Below, one piece after another: positions 1 to 9,170 of a stretch of DNA of 64,000 bases. The stretch is from Oricola cellulosilytica. GTDB lineage: Bacteria; Pseudomonadota; Alphaproteobacteria; Rhizobiales; Rhizobiaceae. Within the stretch, counting starts at the first letter, position 1; each line of letters starts with the position of its first letter. The stretch spans positions 186,001 to 250,000 of the forward strand of contig NZ_JAINFK010000002.1 of NCBI RefSeq assembly GCF_019966575.1, in the 5' to 3' direction. The notes under the pieces were generated by a model, which saw only the letters and a program-made list of their open reading frames with translations, made no database searches and was not told the DNA's origin. The position numbers and the translations under genes are program-made.

Positions 1-303
1 AAGGTCCGCTCCGAAATGCGCGTCTTCCTGGACGCGCTGGAGCGCCATTACGGCAAGCGCCCGGTTATCTACACCACGCCCGATTTCTACGAGAAGAATA
101 TCGCCGGGCACTTCAAGAACGAGACGTTCTGGCTGCGCACCGTGAAGGCGCACCCCAAGGTGACCTATCCGGGGCGTGAATGGGCGTTCTGGCAATATAC
201 CGGGACCGGCGTCGTCCCGGGAATCGACGGAGACACCGACATCAATGTCTTTGCCGGCGGCAAGGACGACTGGCGCCGATGGGTTGCCCAAAACAGCATC
301 TGA
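1..303 (+). CDS. GH25 family lysozyme, C-terminal part (cut by window start)
   Basis: The reading frame is open from base 1 to a TGA at 301-303, so the gene begins upstream and only about 100 C-terminal residues are visible. The segment has the end of a glycoside hydrolase 25 (1,4-beta-N-acetylmuramidase) barrel: a strand with PVIYTTPDFY, then FWLRTV, and the family's closing EWAFWQYTGTG followed by the DTDINVFAGG segment, where the Asp-x-Asp/Asn pattern is typical. GH25 enzymes cleave the MurNAc-GlcNAc bond of peptidoglycan. The next gene, 33 bases downstream, encodes a lytic transglycosylase, so two murein hydrolases sit together. The N-terminus, any signal peptide and the catalytic Asp/Glu region are outside the window. 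The family call is fairly sure; the exact role is not. Confidence 0.8.
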   Translation, partial: KVRSEMRVFLDALERHYGKRPVIYTTPDFYEKNIAGHFKNETFWLRTVKAHPKVTYPGREWAFWQYTGTGVVPGIDGDTDINVFAGGKDDWRRWVAQNSI

Positions 304-336
304 TTGTCATTTTCGCATCGCGAGGAGCATATTTTC

Positions 337-1527
337 ATGAAGCATCATGTCCGCAGGCTTGCTGCCCGTCTTTCTGCAGGCCTTCTCCTGTCGTCTTTCG
401 CGACCATCGCCGTGGCGCAGACCCAATGCGGCGGCGACTTCCGCGCATGGCGCGATGCAATGGTCAGGGAAGCGGGGGCGCAGGGGGTCGGCGAGCGCGG
501 ATTGCAGGCCATCGGCTCCGCGTCGGTCGACCAGAAGGTCCTCCAGCAGGATCGAGCCCAAGGGGTCTTCACTCTCGATTTCGCGGCCTTCGCCGAACGG
601 CTGATCTCCCAAAACCGGCTCGACAACGGCGCGGCAAAACTGCGCCAGCACGCCTCAGTGTTCGAGCGCGTTCGGTCCGAATATGGCGTCGCACCGGAAG
701 TCATTGCGGCGTTCTGGGGTCTCGAAACCGATTTCGGCGGCTATCAGGGAGATTTCAACACGCTCAACGCCATCGCCACGCTGGCCCATGACTGCCGACG
801 CCCGCACCTGTTCCGACCGCAACTCATCGCGCTCGGAAAGCTGATCGATCTCGGCGTCGTGCCGGCGGACATCACCGGCGCATGGGCGGGGGAGATCGGC
901 CAGGTGCAGGTCCTGCCCGAGGATTATCTCACCAAGGGACGCGACGGCGACGGCGACGGGAAGATAAGCCTCAAGACCTCCGCTCCTGACGCGATCGTGA
1001 CGGCAGCGAACTTCCTCCGGTCGCTCGGCTGGCGTCCCAACGAGCCGTGGCTGGTCGAGGTCGATGTCCCCGCCGAGATGGATTGGTCGAAGGCCGGCAT
1101 CCATACCGCGCTTCCCGTCTCGCAGTGGCAGGCTCTGGGCGTTACGGGACGCAGCGGAGCCCTTCCGAAGGGCGCGGAGGCGCACCTGCTCCTTCCGATG
1201 GGCCGCAAGGGACCAGCGTTTCTCGCCTATCCGAATTTCCGCGTCTTCCTCGAATGGAACCAGTCGCTGACCTACGTCACCACGGCCGCCTACTTCGCCA
1301 CCCGGCTGGGTGGCGCTCCACGCTTCGATTCCGGCAATCCGGACCCGGGTCTCGACCGGGCGCAAATGAAGGGTCTACAGCAGAAGCTCGCGGCGAAGGG
1401 TTACGATGTCGGCGAGATCGACGGTATTCTGGGAGCAGGCACGCGGGATGCGGTGCGGTCCGAACAGCAGCGCCTTGGCCTGCCGGCGGACGCCTGGCCA
1501 ACGGCGCAGTTGCTGAACCAGATCTGA
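337..1527 (+). CDS. MltB-type lytic murein transglycosylase with C-terminal peptidoglycan-binding domain
   Basis: Predicted 396-residue periplasmic lytic transglycosylase (SLT_2/MltB family), which cleaves glycan strands to 1,6-anhydromuropeptides. The ATG at 337 is chosen over the in-frame TTG at 304 because it has GAGGAG about 9 bases upstream and opens directly into a signal peptide (basic start, hydrophobic stretch, AVAQ cleavage region near residue 28). The catalytic Glu is expected in FWGLETDFG (about residue 135). The family segment WAGEIGQVQVLPEDY follows, then an acidic DGDGDG loop that resembles a calcium-binding loop. The last 60 or so residues are a PG_binding_1 repeat (LQQKLAAKGYDVGEIDGILG). 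No lipobox is present, so it is probably soluble. Only 33 bases separate it from the upstream GH25 gene, so co-transcription is likely. Confidence 0.88.
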   Translation: MKHHVRRLAARLSAGLLLSSFATIAVAQTQCGGDFRAWRDAMVREAGAQGVGERGLQAIGSASVDQKVLQQDRAQGVFTLDFAAFAERLISQNRLDNGAAKLRQHASVFERVRSEYGVAPEVIAAFWGLETDFGGYQGDFNTLNAIATLAHDCRRPHLFRPQLIALGKLIDLGVVPADITGAWAGEIGQVQVLPEDYLTKGRDGDGDGKISLKTSAPDAIVTAANFLRSLGWRPNEPWLVEVDVPAEMDWSKAGIHTALPVSQWQALGVTGRSGALPKGAEAHLLLPMGRKGPAFLAYPNFRVFLEWNQSLTYVTTAAYFATRLGGAPRFDSGNPDPGLDRAQMKGLQQKLAAKGYDVGEIDGILGAGTRDAVRSEQQRLGLPADAWPTAQLLNQI

Positions 1528-1609
1528 AGGCACACCCGGCCGGTACCTTCTGCCGCATTGCGGGGGCCGCCGCGGCGGTCTAGACCGTTTGCCGGAACAG
1601 GAAGGGCCG

Positions 1610-1978
1610 ATGCAACCGACGCGACGGATAGCCACGACGGCGATGCGCATCCTGTGCGTAGCGGCGCTGGTGCTTGCCGCCTTCGCCCACCGGCCCGCCG
1701 TCTCGGTCGCCGCCAACCTCCCGGCCTATGCGCTGCCGGACGGGTCACAGGCCGTTCTCTGCCTCAGCCACGGTGCGCCAGGACAGCAAAATAACGTTGT
1801 GCGCTGCGAATTCTGCAGCATTGCCGGCTCCGCCGCCGTTCCCGCGCAACCGGCGGTGGCGTCCGATTGCGAATATGACCCCTCGATTTCCATAGCGGGT
1901 TTCCCGGTCTTGCTGCCCCCGGCTGCTCATCGGCAACGCAATGGCCCGACGCGCGCGCCGCCGCGTTTTCTCATCTGA
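1610..1978 (+). CDS. DUF2946-like small secreted/membrane protein of a copper cluster
   Basis: A 122-residue protein with an N-terminal hydrophobic segment (RILCVAALVLAAFAH, residues about 12-26) that can act as a signal peptide or anchor. The start is the ATG at 1610, preceded by GGAAGGG at good spacing; an in-frame TTG at 1589 is the alternative. It has a CEFC motif (about residues 69-72) and a proline-rich end with RAPPR, a pattern matching DUF2946 proteins, which carry a short C-x-x-C and end in a similar R-x-PP. Family members often sit next to copper chaperones, and here a PCuAC gene and a SCO1 gene follow. I infer a role in copper handling, such as periplasmic binding of Cu by the Cys pair. 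The function is not established. Classification is by eye and moderate. Confidence 0.55.
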   Translation: MQPTRRIATTAMRILCVAALVLAAFAHRPAVSVAANLPAYALPDGSQAVLCLSHGAPGQQNNVVRCEFCSIAGSAAVPAQPAVASDCEYDPSISIAGFPVLLPPAAHRQRNGPTRAPPRFLI

Positions 1979-2086
1979 CGTGTCGTATCGGGCCGGGCGC
2001 TCCCGGCTCCCTAGAAATTTCACGATCGACCCGCGCTTTTGCGGCGGACTTCACGTCCGGATCGCATCCATTGAAACGAAACCGAA

Positions 2087-2572
2087 ATGAACTCTTTTTT
2101 CAGGAACACCGTCTCCGCCCTCCTCATCTCCGTCCTAGCCGTCTCCGTTGCCGGGGCGGATGATTTTGCCGTCGGCGATCTGACGATTGAACATCCCTAC
2201 TCACGTGCGACACCGCCCAACGCGCCGGTGTCGGGCGGTTATCTGACGATCCGCAATCTTGGCGGGGAAACGGATCGCCTTCTCGGCGGCGAAGCCGCGT
2301 TCGCCGGCAAGGTCGAAATCCACGAGATGACCATGGATGGCGACGTCATGAAGATGCGCAAACTCGATGACGGCATCGAAATACCGGCGGGCGGTAGCAT
2401 CGAACTGAAGCCCGGAGGACATCATCTGATGTTCATGCAGTTGCGGGAACCGATGCGGGCCGGCGAGAGCCGCACGGCGACGCTTCTGTTCGAACGCGCA
2501 GGTAAGATCGAGGTCGAATTCGGCGTCGAGGAATTCGGTGCAGGCCAAAAGGGCCACAGGAGCGGGAACTGA
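2087..2572 (+). CDS. PCuAC family periplasmic copper chaperone
   Basis: A 161-residue secreted protein of the PCuAC (DUF461) family. A signal peptide covers about residues 1-25 (hydrophobic core ALLISVLAVSVAGA). The Cu(I)-binding signature is complete: H79-x-M81, then M90, then H112/H113 with M115, matching the family H-x-M-x10-M-x21-H-x-M pattern. Family members deliver Cu(I) to the CuA site of cytochrome c oxidase, often together with a SCO protein. The SCO1 gene here starts within this gene's stop codon (shared A at 2572), which indicates translational coupling and a joint role in oxidase copper insertion. The ATG at 2087 gives the expected signal peptide. Confidence 0.9.
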   Translation: MNSFFRNTVSALLISVLAVSVAGADDFAVGDLTIEHPYSRATPPNAPVSGGYLTIRNLGGETDRLLGGEAAFAGKVEIHEMTMDGDVMKMRKLDDGIEIPAGGSIELKPGGHHLMFMQLREPMRAGESRTATLLFERAGKIEVEFGVEEFGAGQKGHRSGN

Positions 2573-3177
2573 TGGGTCTCAATATCCGAACGATGGCCGT
2601 TATCGCCGTGCTCGCCGTTCTGCTCGCAGGCGGAATGGCGGTGATCTTCCAGCAGTTCGTCGCAGGAAGATCGGACCAGTTGCTGACATCGGGCGGCGCG
2701 ATCGGCGCTCCGTTCGAACTCGTCGACCATAACGGCGAACCGATCACCGAACAGGCGATGGAGGGAAGGCCGGTTGCCGTCTTCTTCGGCTTCGCCCATT
2801 GTCCGGAAGTGTGTCCGACCACGCTCTACGAGATGGCCGGCTGGCTGAACGCGCTCGGCGAGGAAGGCGAGGAGATCGGAGCATTTTTTGTGACCGTCGA
2901 CCCGGAGCGCGATACGCCCGAGATCATGCGCGCCTATGTCACGAATTTCACCGACCGGATCACCGGCATCACCGGCGATCCGGAGAAGGTCGCCGCCCTG
3001 ACGAAGTCCTGGTTCGTCTATTCCCGAAAAGTGCCCCTCGACGATGGCGGCTATACGATGGACCACACGGCCTCGATCTACCTCGTCGGTCGGGACGGCA
3101 ATTTCAAGGGCACCATCGCTTATGGTGAGAACGGCGAAACCGCAGTCGCCAAGCTGCGGCGGCTGGTGAAGGGTTAG
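2572..3177 (+). CDS. SCO1/SenC/PrrC family copper metallochaperone
   Basis: A 201-residue thioredoxin-fold protein anchored by one N-terminal transmembrane helix (about residues 7-27). The copper ligands of SCO proteins are all present: the C-x3-C pair C77 and C81 in GFAHCPEVCPTT, and H165 in YTMDHTASIYLV. SCO proteins bind copper and reduce or metallate the CuA site of COX subunit II. The gene starts at the A of the PCuAC stop codon, so the two are probably translated from one message. Length and motif spacing are normal for bacterial SCO proteins. No cytochrome oxidase genes are in the window, so the client enzyme must be encoded elsewhere. Confidence 0.92.
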   Translation: MGLNIRTMAVIAVLAVLLAGGMAVIFQQFVAGRSDQLLTSGGAIGAPFELVDHNGEPITEQAMEGRPVAVFFGFAHCPEVCPTTLYEMAGWLNALGEEGEEIGAFFVTVDPERDTPEIMRAYVTNFTDRITGITGDPEKVAALTKSWFVYSRKVPLDDGGYTMDHTASIYLVGRDGNFKGTIAYGENGETAVAKLRRLVKG

Positions 3178-3193
3178 GCGCGTTGCATTCCCT

Positions 3194-3241
3194 TCACCCT
3201 CATCCTGATGAGGTGCGGCGTCGTCCGCAGCGGGACGCCGC
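3194..3241. repeat. Inverted-repeat element between convergent genes, possible terminator
   Basis: Two consecutive hairpins lie between the convergent SCO1 and MFS genes: CTCAT/ATGAG at about 3199-3212, and GCGGCGTC (3215-3222) pairing with GACGCCGC (3234-3241) over an 11-base loop. The wording (CCCTCATCCTGATGAGG then a GC stem) resembles a dispersed intergenic element common in rhizobial genomes; that is from memory and only one copy is visible here. There is no strong T-run, so terminator function is uncertain. Confidence 0.35.
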
Positions 3242-3273
3242 CCGCCTTTCCGCAAGGGGCGAAAGAGCGCGCC

Positions 3274-4452
<1,179 letters not shown>

Positions 4453-4455
4453 CTC

Positions 4456-5676
4456 TCAGTCGGCCATGGTTTCGAGGCTGGCCGATCCCTCCGGCGCGTC
4501 GCCCGCATCGAAGGGCTGCTCGATCTCCACGAACGTGTCCGGATAAAACCCGTTGAAACGGGTGCGCAGCGACAGCGAGTAAGCGCCGATATTGCCGATC
4601 TCGATCCAGTCGCCCGTATCGACGGTCTCCGGCAGATAGAACGGGCGCGTCAGGATATCGACCGAATCGCAGGTCGCACCGCAGACCTTGAAGGGCAAGA
4701 TGTTGGACGGGTCGCCATTGCGGCGGCGGATGTTCGGATCGGGAATGAAACGGGCGGGCAGTGTGATCTTTCCTGTCCAGGAATCCGACAGGGACGCCCA
4801 GATCCCGTCATTGATGTACAGCCGCCTGCCCTTGCGGAGCAGCACGCGGACGATGAGCGAGAAGGCGCGCGCCACGATGACCCGGCCCGGTTCGGCGACG
4901 AGCGGCAGATCATCAAACTCCCACTTTTCGATAGAGCCGCGCAGATCGCTCATCAGCGTCTCGAGAGTCGGCGTATCGGGCGCACCATTGTTCGGGTCGT
5001 GACCGTACGCCGCCGGAAACCCGCCGCCCACGTCCAGACCGGCCAGCGGAACGTTGGCCCGGCCACGCACCCAGTCCGCCGAGGCGAGCGCGCGTTCATA
5101 CGTCTCGGATTCCTCCACTTGGCTGCCGACGTGAAAACAGATGCCCGTCTTGAAGCCGATCCGGTGAAGGCGCTTCAGCAATTCAACCGCATGTGCGGGA
5201 GCGGCGCCGAACTTCTTCGACAGTTCGTATGCCGCATGGCCTTTCGTCGCGATGCGCACGAAGACGGTGATGGTCGTCTGGTCGATGTCGAGGGCGCGCG
5301 CGATCCGCAAAATCTTGACGATTTCGTCCTCATGGTCGACCACCAGGGTGCGGATCCCATAGTTCTCCAGCGCGAGCCTGATATCCGATAACGCCTTGAC
5401 GGGATGCATGTAGAGCATCTCGGCATCCGGCGAGAACCGGCGCACGGTTTCGAACTCGGCCGGGGAGGCCACGTCGAACGTGTCGATGCCCGCATCCACC
5501 AGTGTGCGGATCACCAGCGGCTCGCCGTTGGTCTTCACCGCATAGGCGGTCCGGCCGGGAAACAGCGACACGAATTTGCGCGCGTCGTCGCGCAGAACCT
5601 GCGGATGGAAACAATACACAGGCACATCAGGCCGCAGTTTCAGCGCCGCGTCGCGGGCTGTGGCAAATTTTTCCAT
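4456..5676 (-). CDS. PLP-dependent ornithine/diamino acid decarboxylase (fold type III)
   Basis: A 406-residue alanine-racemase-fold decarboxylase of the ornithine/lysine decarboxylase group, which makes putrescine or cadaverine. The PLP lysine is in AYAVKTNGEP (about residue 48). Also present are HVGSQ, the phosphate-binding GLDVGGGFPA, EPGRVIVA, and the ODC active-site C-x3-CDSVD (CGATCDSVD) near the C-terminus. The start is MEKFATARDAA at 5676; the upstream in-frame extension to 5835 lacks family similarity and would overlap the divergent amidase. Compact bacterial enzymes of this type are often bifunctional for Orn and Lys, so substrate preference is open. It precedes an MFS transporter by 3 bases. 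Confidence 0.88.
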   Translation of the reverse strand: MEKFATARDAALKLRPDVPVYCFHPQVLRDDARKFVSLFPGRTAYAVKTNGEPLVIRTLVDAGIDTFDVASPAEFETVRRFSPDAEMLYMHPVKALSDIRLALENYGIRTLVVDHEDEIVKILRIARALDIDQTTITVFVRIATKGHAAYELSKKFGAAPAHAVELLKRLHRIGFKTGICFHVGSQVEESETYERALASADWVRGRANVPLAGLDVGGGFPAAYGHDPNNGAPDTPTLETLMSDLRGSIEKWEFDDLPLVAEPGRVIVARAFSLIVRVLLRKGRRLYINDGIWASLSDSWTGKITLPARFIPDPNIRRRNGDPSNILPFKVCGATCDSVDILTRPFYLPETVDTGDWIEIGNIGAYSLSLRTRFNGFYPDTFVEIEQPFDAGDAPEGSASLETMAD

Positions 5677-5867
5677 CGGGTGAAGACTCCGCTGATTCCC
5701 TCGGCTTTGTCCAAGCGTCCTTAGCATGATCGTTACCGCGGAAAACACCTGCGCGAAAACACTCGCCATCAGCCACTGCGCTGCGCGGAGCGCTCTCCGG
5801 TCTTGCGGCTCGCCGCAACTCATGTATGCGGACAAGGTTGAAATCGCGGGAGAGGATGAGGCGCCGC

Positions 5868-7097
5868 ATGCTTTCGGTCTGCCAGATACTTGAAGACATT
5901 CAAGCCGGACGAAAAACGGCTGCGGAGGCGATCTCGCAATCGCGCGCCCTGATCGACGCGCGTGACGGGGATATCGGTGCCTTCCTCGAGCTCGCCGATG
6001 CCGATGCCACGCCCGGCGACGGCCCGCTCGCCGGTATCGCTGTCGGCGTGAAGGATATCTTCGACACCTACGACATGGCGACGCGCTACGGATCGCCTGT
6101 CTTCGACGGGCACCGCCCCCCGGTCGATGCGGCTATCGTGGCGATGCTGCGTGCCGCCGGCGCCTCCGTGATCGGCAAGACCGTGACGACGGAGTTCGCC
6201 TTCATGCATCCGGCGGGAACGGTCAATCCGCGCAATCGGGCCCACACGCCGGGCGGGTCGTCATCTGGATCGGCCGCCGCGGTGGCTGCGGGCATGGTTC
6301 CGGCGGCGATCGGCTCGCAGACGGGCGGGTCGGTGATTCGTCCCGCGGCGTATTGCGGCGTCACGGGCTACAAGCCGAGCTTCCGGCTGTTTCCGACCGT
6401 CGGCATGAAAACCTTCTCCTGGTCGATGGACACGGTCGGTCTCTTTGCCGCCAAGGTGGTAGACGCAGGACGGGTCGCGAGCCTCCTGTCCGGCCGCGAT
6501 CTGGAGGCCGACCCGTTGCGCGAAGCGCCGCGTATCGGCTTGTACCGTACGTCGATCTGGGATCAGGCGTCGCCGGCGATGCAGAACGCAATCGACAGCG
6601 TCGCCCAGAGCGCCGCCGATGCGGGCGCTCACATCGTCGAAATCGAGGAACCGGACGCGCTCTCACGCGGGCGCGACATCCACACGATCGTGCAGAATTT
6701 CGAAGCCGCGATGGCCCTCGGCGACGAGCATCGGCGGCACGCCGCGAAACTCAGCGATGTCCTGCGCGAAGCGCTCGATGACGGCTACAGCACCCGGCCG
6801 CAATCTTACGACAACGGACGCCGCATCGCCCGTCAGGCCCGGAAAGCCGCCACCGCGCTGTTCAACGATATCGACGTGCTGCTGACGCCCTCGGCTCCGG
6901 ATGCAGCGCCTGTGGGCCTGACTTCGACCGGGTCATCCATCTTCAACAGGCTCTGGACGCTGACCGGCAATCCATGCGTCAACGTGGCCGGGCGCGTCGA
7001 CCCGGCCGGAATGCCGCTCGGTATCCAGATCGTCGGCCGATTCGGACGTGACAAGCTTGCGCTGCAGGCGGCGCGGTGGTTGGAGGAAACCCTGTGA
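5868..7097 (+). CDS. Amidase signature family enzyme
   Basis: A 409-residue amidase signature hydrolase. The Ser-cisSer-Lys triad is visible: Lys in GVKDIFDTYDMATRYGS, and the Gly/Ser-rich GGSSSGSAAAVAAGM followed by GSQTGGSVIRPAAYCG. These enzymes hydrolyse linear amides, but the substrate cannot be inferred; it is shorter than GatA and there is no gatC or gatB nearby, so a tRNA amidotransferase role is unlikely. Start choice: ATG at 5868 has GAGG six bases upstream; ATG at 5856 is also possible. It is divergent from the decarboxylase gene, sharing a control region of about 190 bases. Confidence 0.82.
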   Translation: MLSVCQILEDIQAGRKTAAEAISQSRALIDARDGDIGAFLELADADATPGDGPLAGIAVGVKDIFDTYDMATRYGSPVFDGHRPPVDAAIVAMLRAAGASVIGKTVTTEFAFMHPAGTVNPRNRAHTPGGSSSGSAAAVAAGMVPAAIGSQTGGSVIRPAAYCGVTGYKPSFRLFPTVGMKTFSWSMDTVGLFAAKVVDAGRVASLLSGRDLEADPLREAPRIGLYRTSIWDQASPAMQNAIDSVAQSAADAGAHIVEIEEPDALSRGRDIHTIVQNFEAAMALGDEHRRHAAKLSDVLREALDDGYSTRPQSYDNGRRIARQARKAATALFNDIDVLLTPSAPDAAPVGLTSTGSSIFNRLWTLTGNPCVNVAGRVDPAGMPLGIQIVGRFGRDKLALQAARWLEETL

Positions 7098-7329
7098 AAC
7101 ACCGGTTCGCTGACGGATTTTGTCAAATTCTGTGTTTTGCAGTGCAAAAAGGGGCCTTCTCCTCAATTTTTTTTCACAGTGGAGAGTGACGGGAAAATGA
7201 AATGCTGAGGACGACTTGTCCAAGTCGGCTCAAAGACTGATTCAGAAACTTTCGCAACGCAGCAACGAATTTCCTTGTACCTTCGTTGTACCCACATAGA
7301 CTCAGCCCATCCTAGCAGGGAGGCTTGCG

Positions 7330-7416
7330 ATGGGACTAACACGTTCGATTAACATGATGATGGTCTGTGCAGCGTTCGTGTTTCTTGGCGCACTGGTATT
7401 TGGAGTGTTGCCCTAG
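7330..7416 (+). CDS. 28-residue single-helix membrane microprotein
   Basis: A short ORF beginning MGLTRSINMMMVCAAFVFLG and ending VLP. It has a strong Shine-Dalgarno GGGAGG (7318-7323) six bases before the ATG and its own possible promoter (TTGTAC at 7275-7280, 16-base spacer, TAGACT at 7297-7302). A textbook rho-independent terminator follows at 7462. A short basic N-terminus and about 18 hydrophobic residues predict one membrane helix. The complete transcription unit in an otherwise empty gap of about 400 bases argues for a real gene. I do not recognise the family, and function is unknown. It would be missed by length-filtered gene calling. Confidence 0.6.
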   Translation: MGLTRSINMMMVCAAFVFLGALVFGVLP

Positions 7417-7461
7417 TCCGGCGCCAATAGGCGGTCGAGGCGCTGCCTGATCTCCAGAAGC

Positions 7462-7499
7462 AAAGCCCGGTGCGGCGATCCGCTCCGGGCTTTCTTTTG
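7462..7499 (+). terminator. Rho-independent terminator
   Basis: AAAGCCCGG (7462-7470) pairs with CCGGGCTTT (7485-7493). An inner GCGG/CCGC extends the stem after a T-T mismatch, and a T-rich run (TTTCTTTTGTTT) follows. It ends the microprotein transcript. It lies just past the end of the convergent azoreductase gene. Confidence 0.85.
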
Positions 7500-7500
7500 T

Positions 7501-8127
7501 TTACGCGGCAAAGGCGTTCTTTGCGGAAGCGGTCTCCTTGTCCGCAATCCGGCGGATCGCTTCATTTGCCTTGGCAAGGCTTTCGTCCTCGCTGTTCACC
7601 AGTCCGTCGGCTGCTACGATTTCGACATCGTCAATGCCGATGAAGTTCAGCACTTGGCGCAGATGCGGCGTGGCAAAATCGACCACGCTGTCGACCGGGA
7701 CCCCGCCGGACGTGACGACGATATAAGCCTTCTTGCCCGACAGGAGACCTTCCGGCCCGGCGTCGGTGTAACGAAACGTCTCTCCCGCACGGCATACGAG
7801 ATCGATCCAGGCCTTGAGCGATCCGGGGATCGAGAAATTGTAGATCGGCGCGCCGACCACCAGGATGTCCGCTTCCTTGAGCTCGGTGACAAGCTGCTCG
7901 GAAAGGGCGAGCGCCTTGGCCTGCTCGACTGTCCGGTCCGCCTTCGGGGTCCAGTTCGCCGAGAGCCAGTGCTCGTCGATGAGTGGAAGCGCGGCGGTCG
8001 CCTCCCGCTCGGTGATTTCCGCGTCGCCATAGACGGCGCGAAGGGTGTCCACGAGGTCGGCGCTGAGACGGCGGCTGAACGAACCTGCGGCTCGCGCGGA
8101 AGCCTGAACGGACAGAATCTTGGTCAT
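7501..8127 (-). CDS. azoR: FMN-dependent NADH-azoreductase
   Basis: A 208-residue flavodoxin-fold reductase of the AzoR family, which uses FMN and NAD(P)H to reduce azo compounds and quinones. The N-terminal KILSVQASARAAGSFSRRLS gives the phosphate-binding loop. GAPIYNFSIPGSLKAWIDLV is the flavin-contacting segment typical of AzoR, and TSGGV corresponds to the second FMN loop. The start at 8127 (MTKILSVQ) has GGAG about 9 bases upstream (ccGGAGaattcca); an in-frame ATG at 8238 would add residues without family similarity. It is transcribed alone, converging on the microprotein gene. A role in quinone or thiol stress is inferred from the family. Confidence 0.9.
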   Translation of the reverse strand: MTKILSVQASARAAGSFSRRLSADLVDTLRAVYGDAEITEREATAALPLIDEHWLSANWTPKADRTVEQAKALALSEQLVTELKEADILVVGAPIYNFSIPGSLKAWIDLVCRAGETFRYTDAGPEGLLSGKKAYIVVTSGGVPVDSVVDFATPHLRQVLNFIGIDDVEIVAADGLVNSEDESLAKANEAIRRIADKETASAKNAFAA

Positions 8128-8246
8128 TGGAATTCTCCGGTTGATAATCGGCACCGGAGATAAGCCCTCAACAGCCTCGCGCCAGACCCGCTGCGGATAC
8201 GCACCGTTCGACGCGGGCGAACAGTTAGGCAGGCACAAGAAGATCG

Positions 8247-9170
8247 CTATGCCGCATGAAGTTCACCGTCATCGCCGGTGTCCGCGCGGATGCCAATCAG
8301 GCGGCACATTGCGAAAACCAGATCCGGACGGTTCATTGTGTAAAAATGGAAATCGGTTACGCCACGCTCCACAAGATCGAAAACCTGTTCTGCCGCCACG
8401 GCGGAGGCGACCAATGCGTGCGTTTGCGGATCGTCGTCCAGTCCCTCAAAGCGCTCTGCCAGCCATGCCGGAATTTCCGCCCCGCACCGTGAGGCGAAAT
8501 TGCGGACGGCTTTGAAACTATGGATCGGGATGATCCCCGGCACGACCGGAACGTCGATCGCGGCGCCACGAACGCGCTCGAGATACCGTTCGTAGGTGTC
8601 GTTGTCGAAGAAGAACTGGGTTATCGCGCGCGCGGCGCCCGCGTCGACCTTGCGCTTGAGCATGTCGATGTCAGTGGCGAAGTCCGGACTTTCAGGATGT
8701 TTTTCCGGATAGGCTGCGACCGATATGTCGAGCGCGCCCATTGCGGACAGACCTTCGACGAGATGGGCAGCGTTGCGGTACCCTCCGGGATGCGGCCGGT
8801 AAGCAGCCCCTACCCCGTCGGCGGGATCCCCGCGGAGCGCTACAAAGCGGGTGATGCCTAGTGACATGAAATCCGCAGCAACCGCGTCGACATCCTCACG
8901 TGTCGCATCGACGCATGTTAGGTGTGCGGCAGCGGGGGTGGCGTCCGTCCCGATTACCTTCTGCAGCGTCTTCCGGGTCGGCTCGCGTGTCGAACCGCCC
9001 GCCCCATAGGTCACCGACACGAAGTCCGGTTTCAGCGGAGCGAGCTTTTCGATCGCTTCCGAAAGCGTCTCCTCCATGCGGGGCGTTTTCGGCGGGAAGA
9101 ACTCGAAGGAGACCCTGATGCCGGTATCGTCCTTCGTGGCATCGTTGACGGACTTGAAGGCCGATCTCAT
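8247..9170 (-). CDS. metF: 5,10-methylenetetrahydrofolate reductase
   Basis: A 307-residue MTHFR that makes 5-methyl-THF, the methyl donor for methionine synthase, in the cytoplasm with FAD and NADH. Features are VSFEFFPPKTPRMEE near the start (the catalytic Glu in FEFFPPK), TYGAGGSTREPT, ALRGDPADGVG, and PGIIPIHSFKAVRNFASRCGAEIP. The ATG at 9170 overlaps the last 4 bases of the upstream ArsR-methyltransferase gene (ATGA), so translation is coupled and the regulator almost certainly controls its own partner. Length is normal for bacterial MetF. No methionine synthase gene is in the window. Confidence 0.95.
   Translation of the reverse strand: MRSAFKSVNDATKDDTGIRVSFEFFPPKTPRMEETLSEAIEKLAPLKPDFVSVTYGAGGSTREPTRKTLQKVIGTDATPAAAHLTCVDATREDVDAVAADFMSLGITRFVALRGDPADGVGAAYRPHPGGYRNAAHLVEGLSAMGALDISVAAYPEKHPESPDFATDIDMLKRKVDAGAARAITQFFFDNDTYERYLERVRGAAIDVPVVPGIIPIHSFKAVRNFASRCGAEIPAWLAERFEGLDDDPQTHALVASAVAAEQVFDLVERGVTDFHFYTMNRPDLVFAMCRLIGIRADTGDDGELHAA

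Noticed and set aside
1567-1578. CCGCCGCGGCGG palindrome after the transglycosylase gene
   Set aside because: Short GC-only symmetry without T-run; expected by chance in GC-rich DNA.
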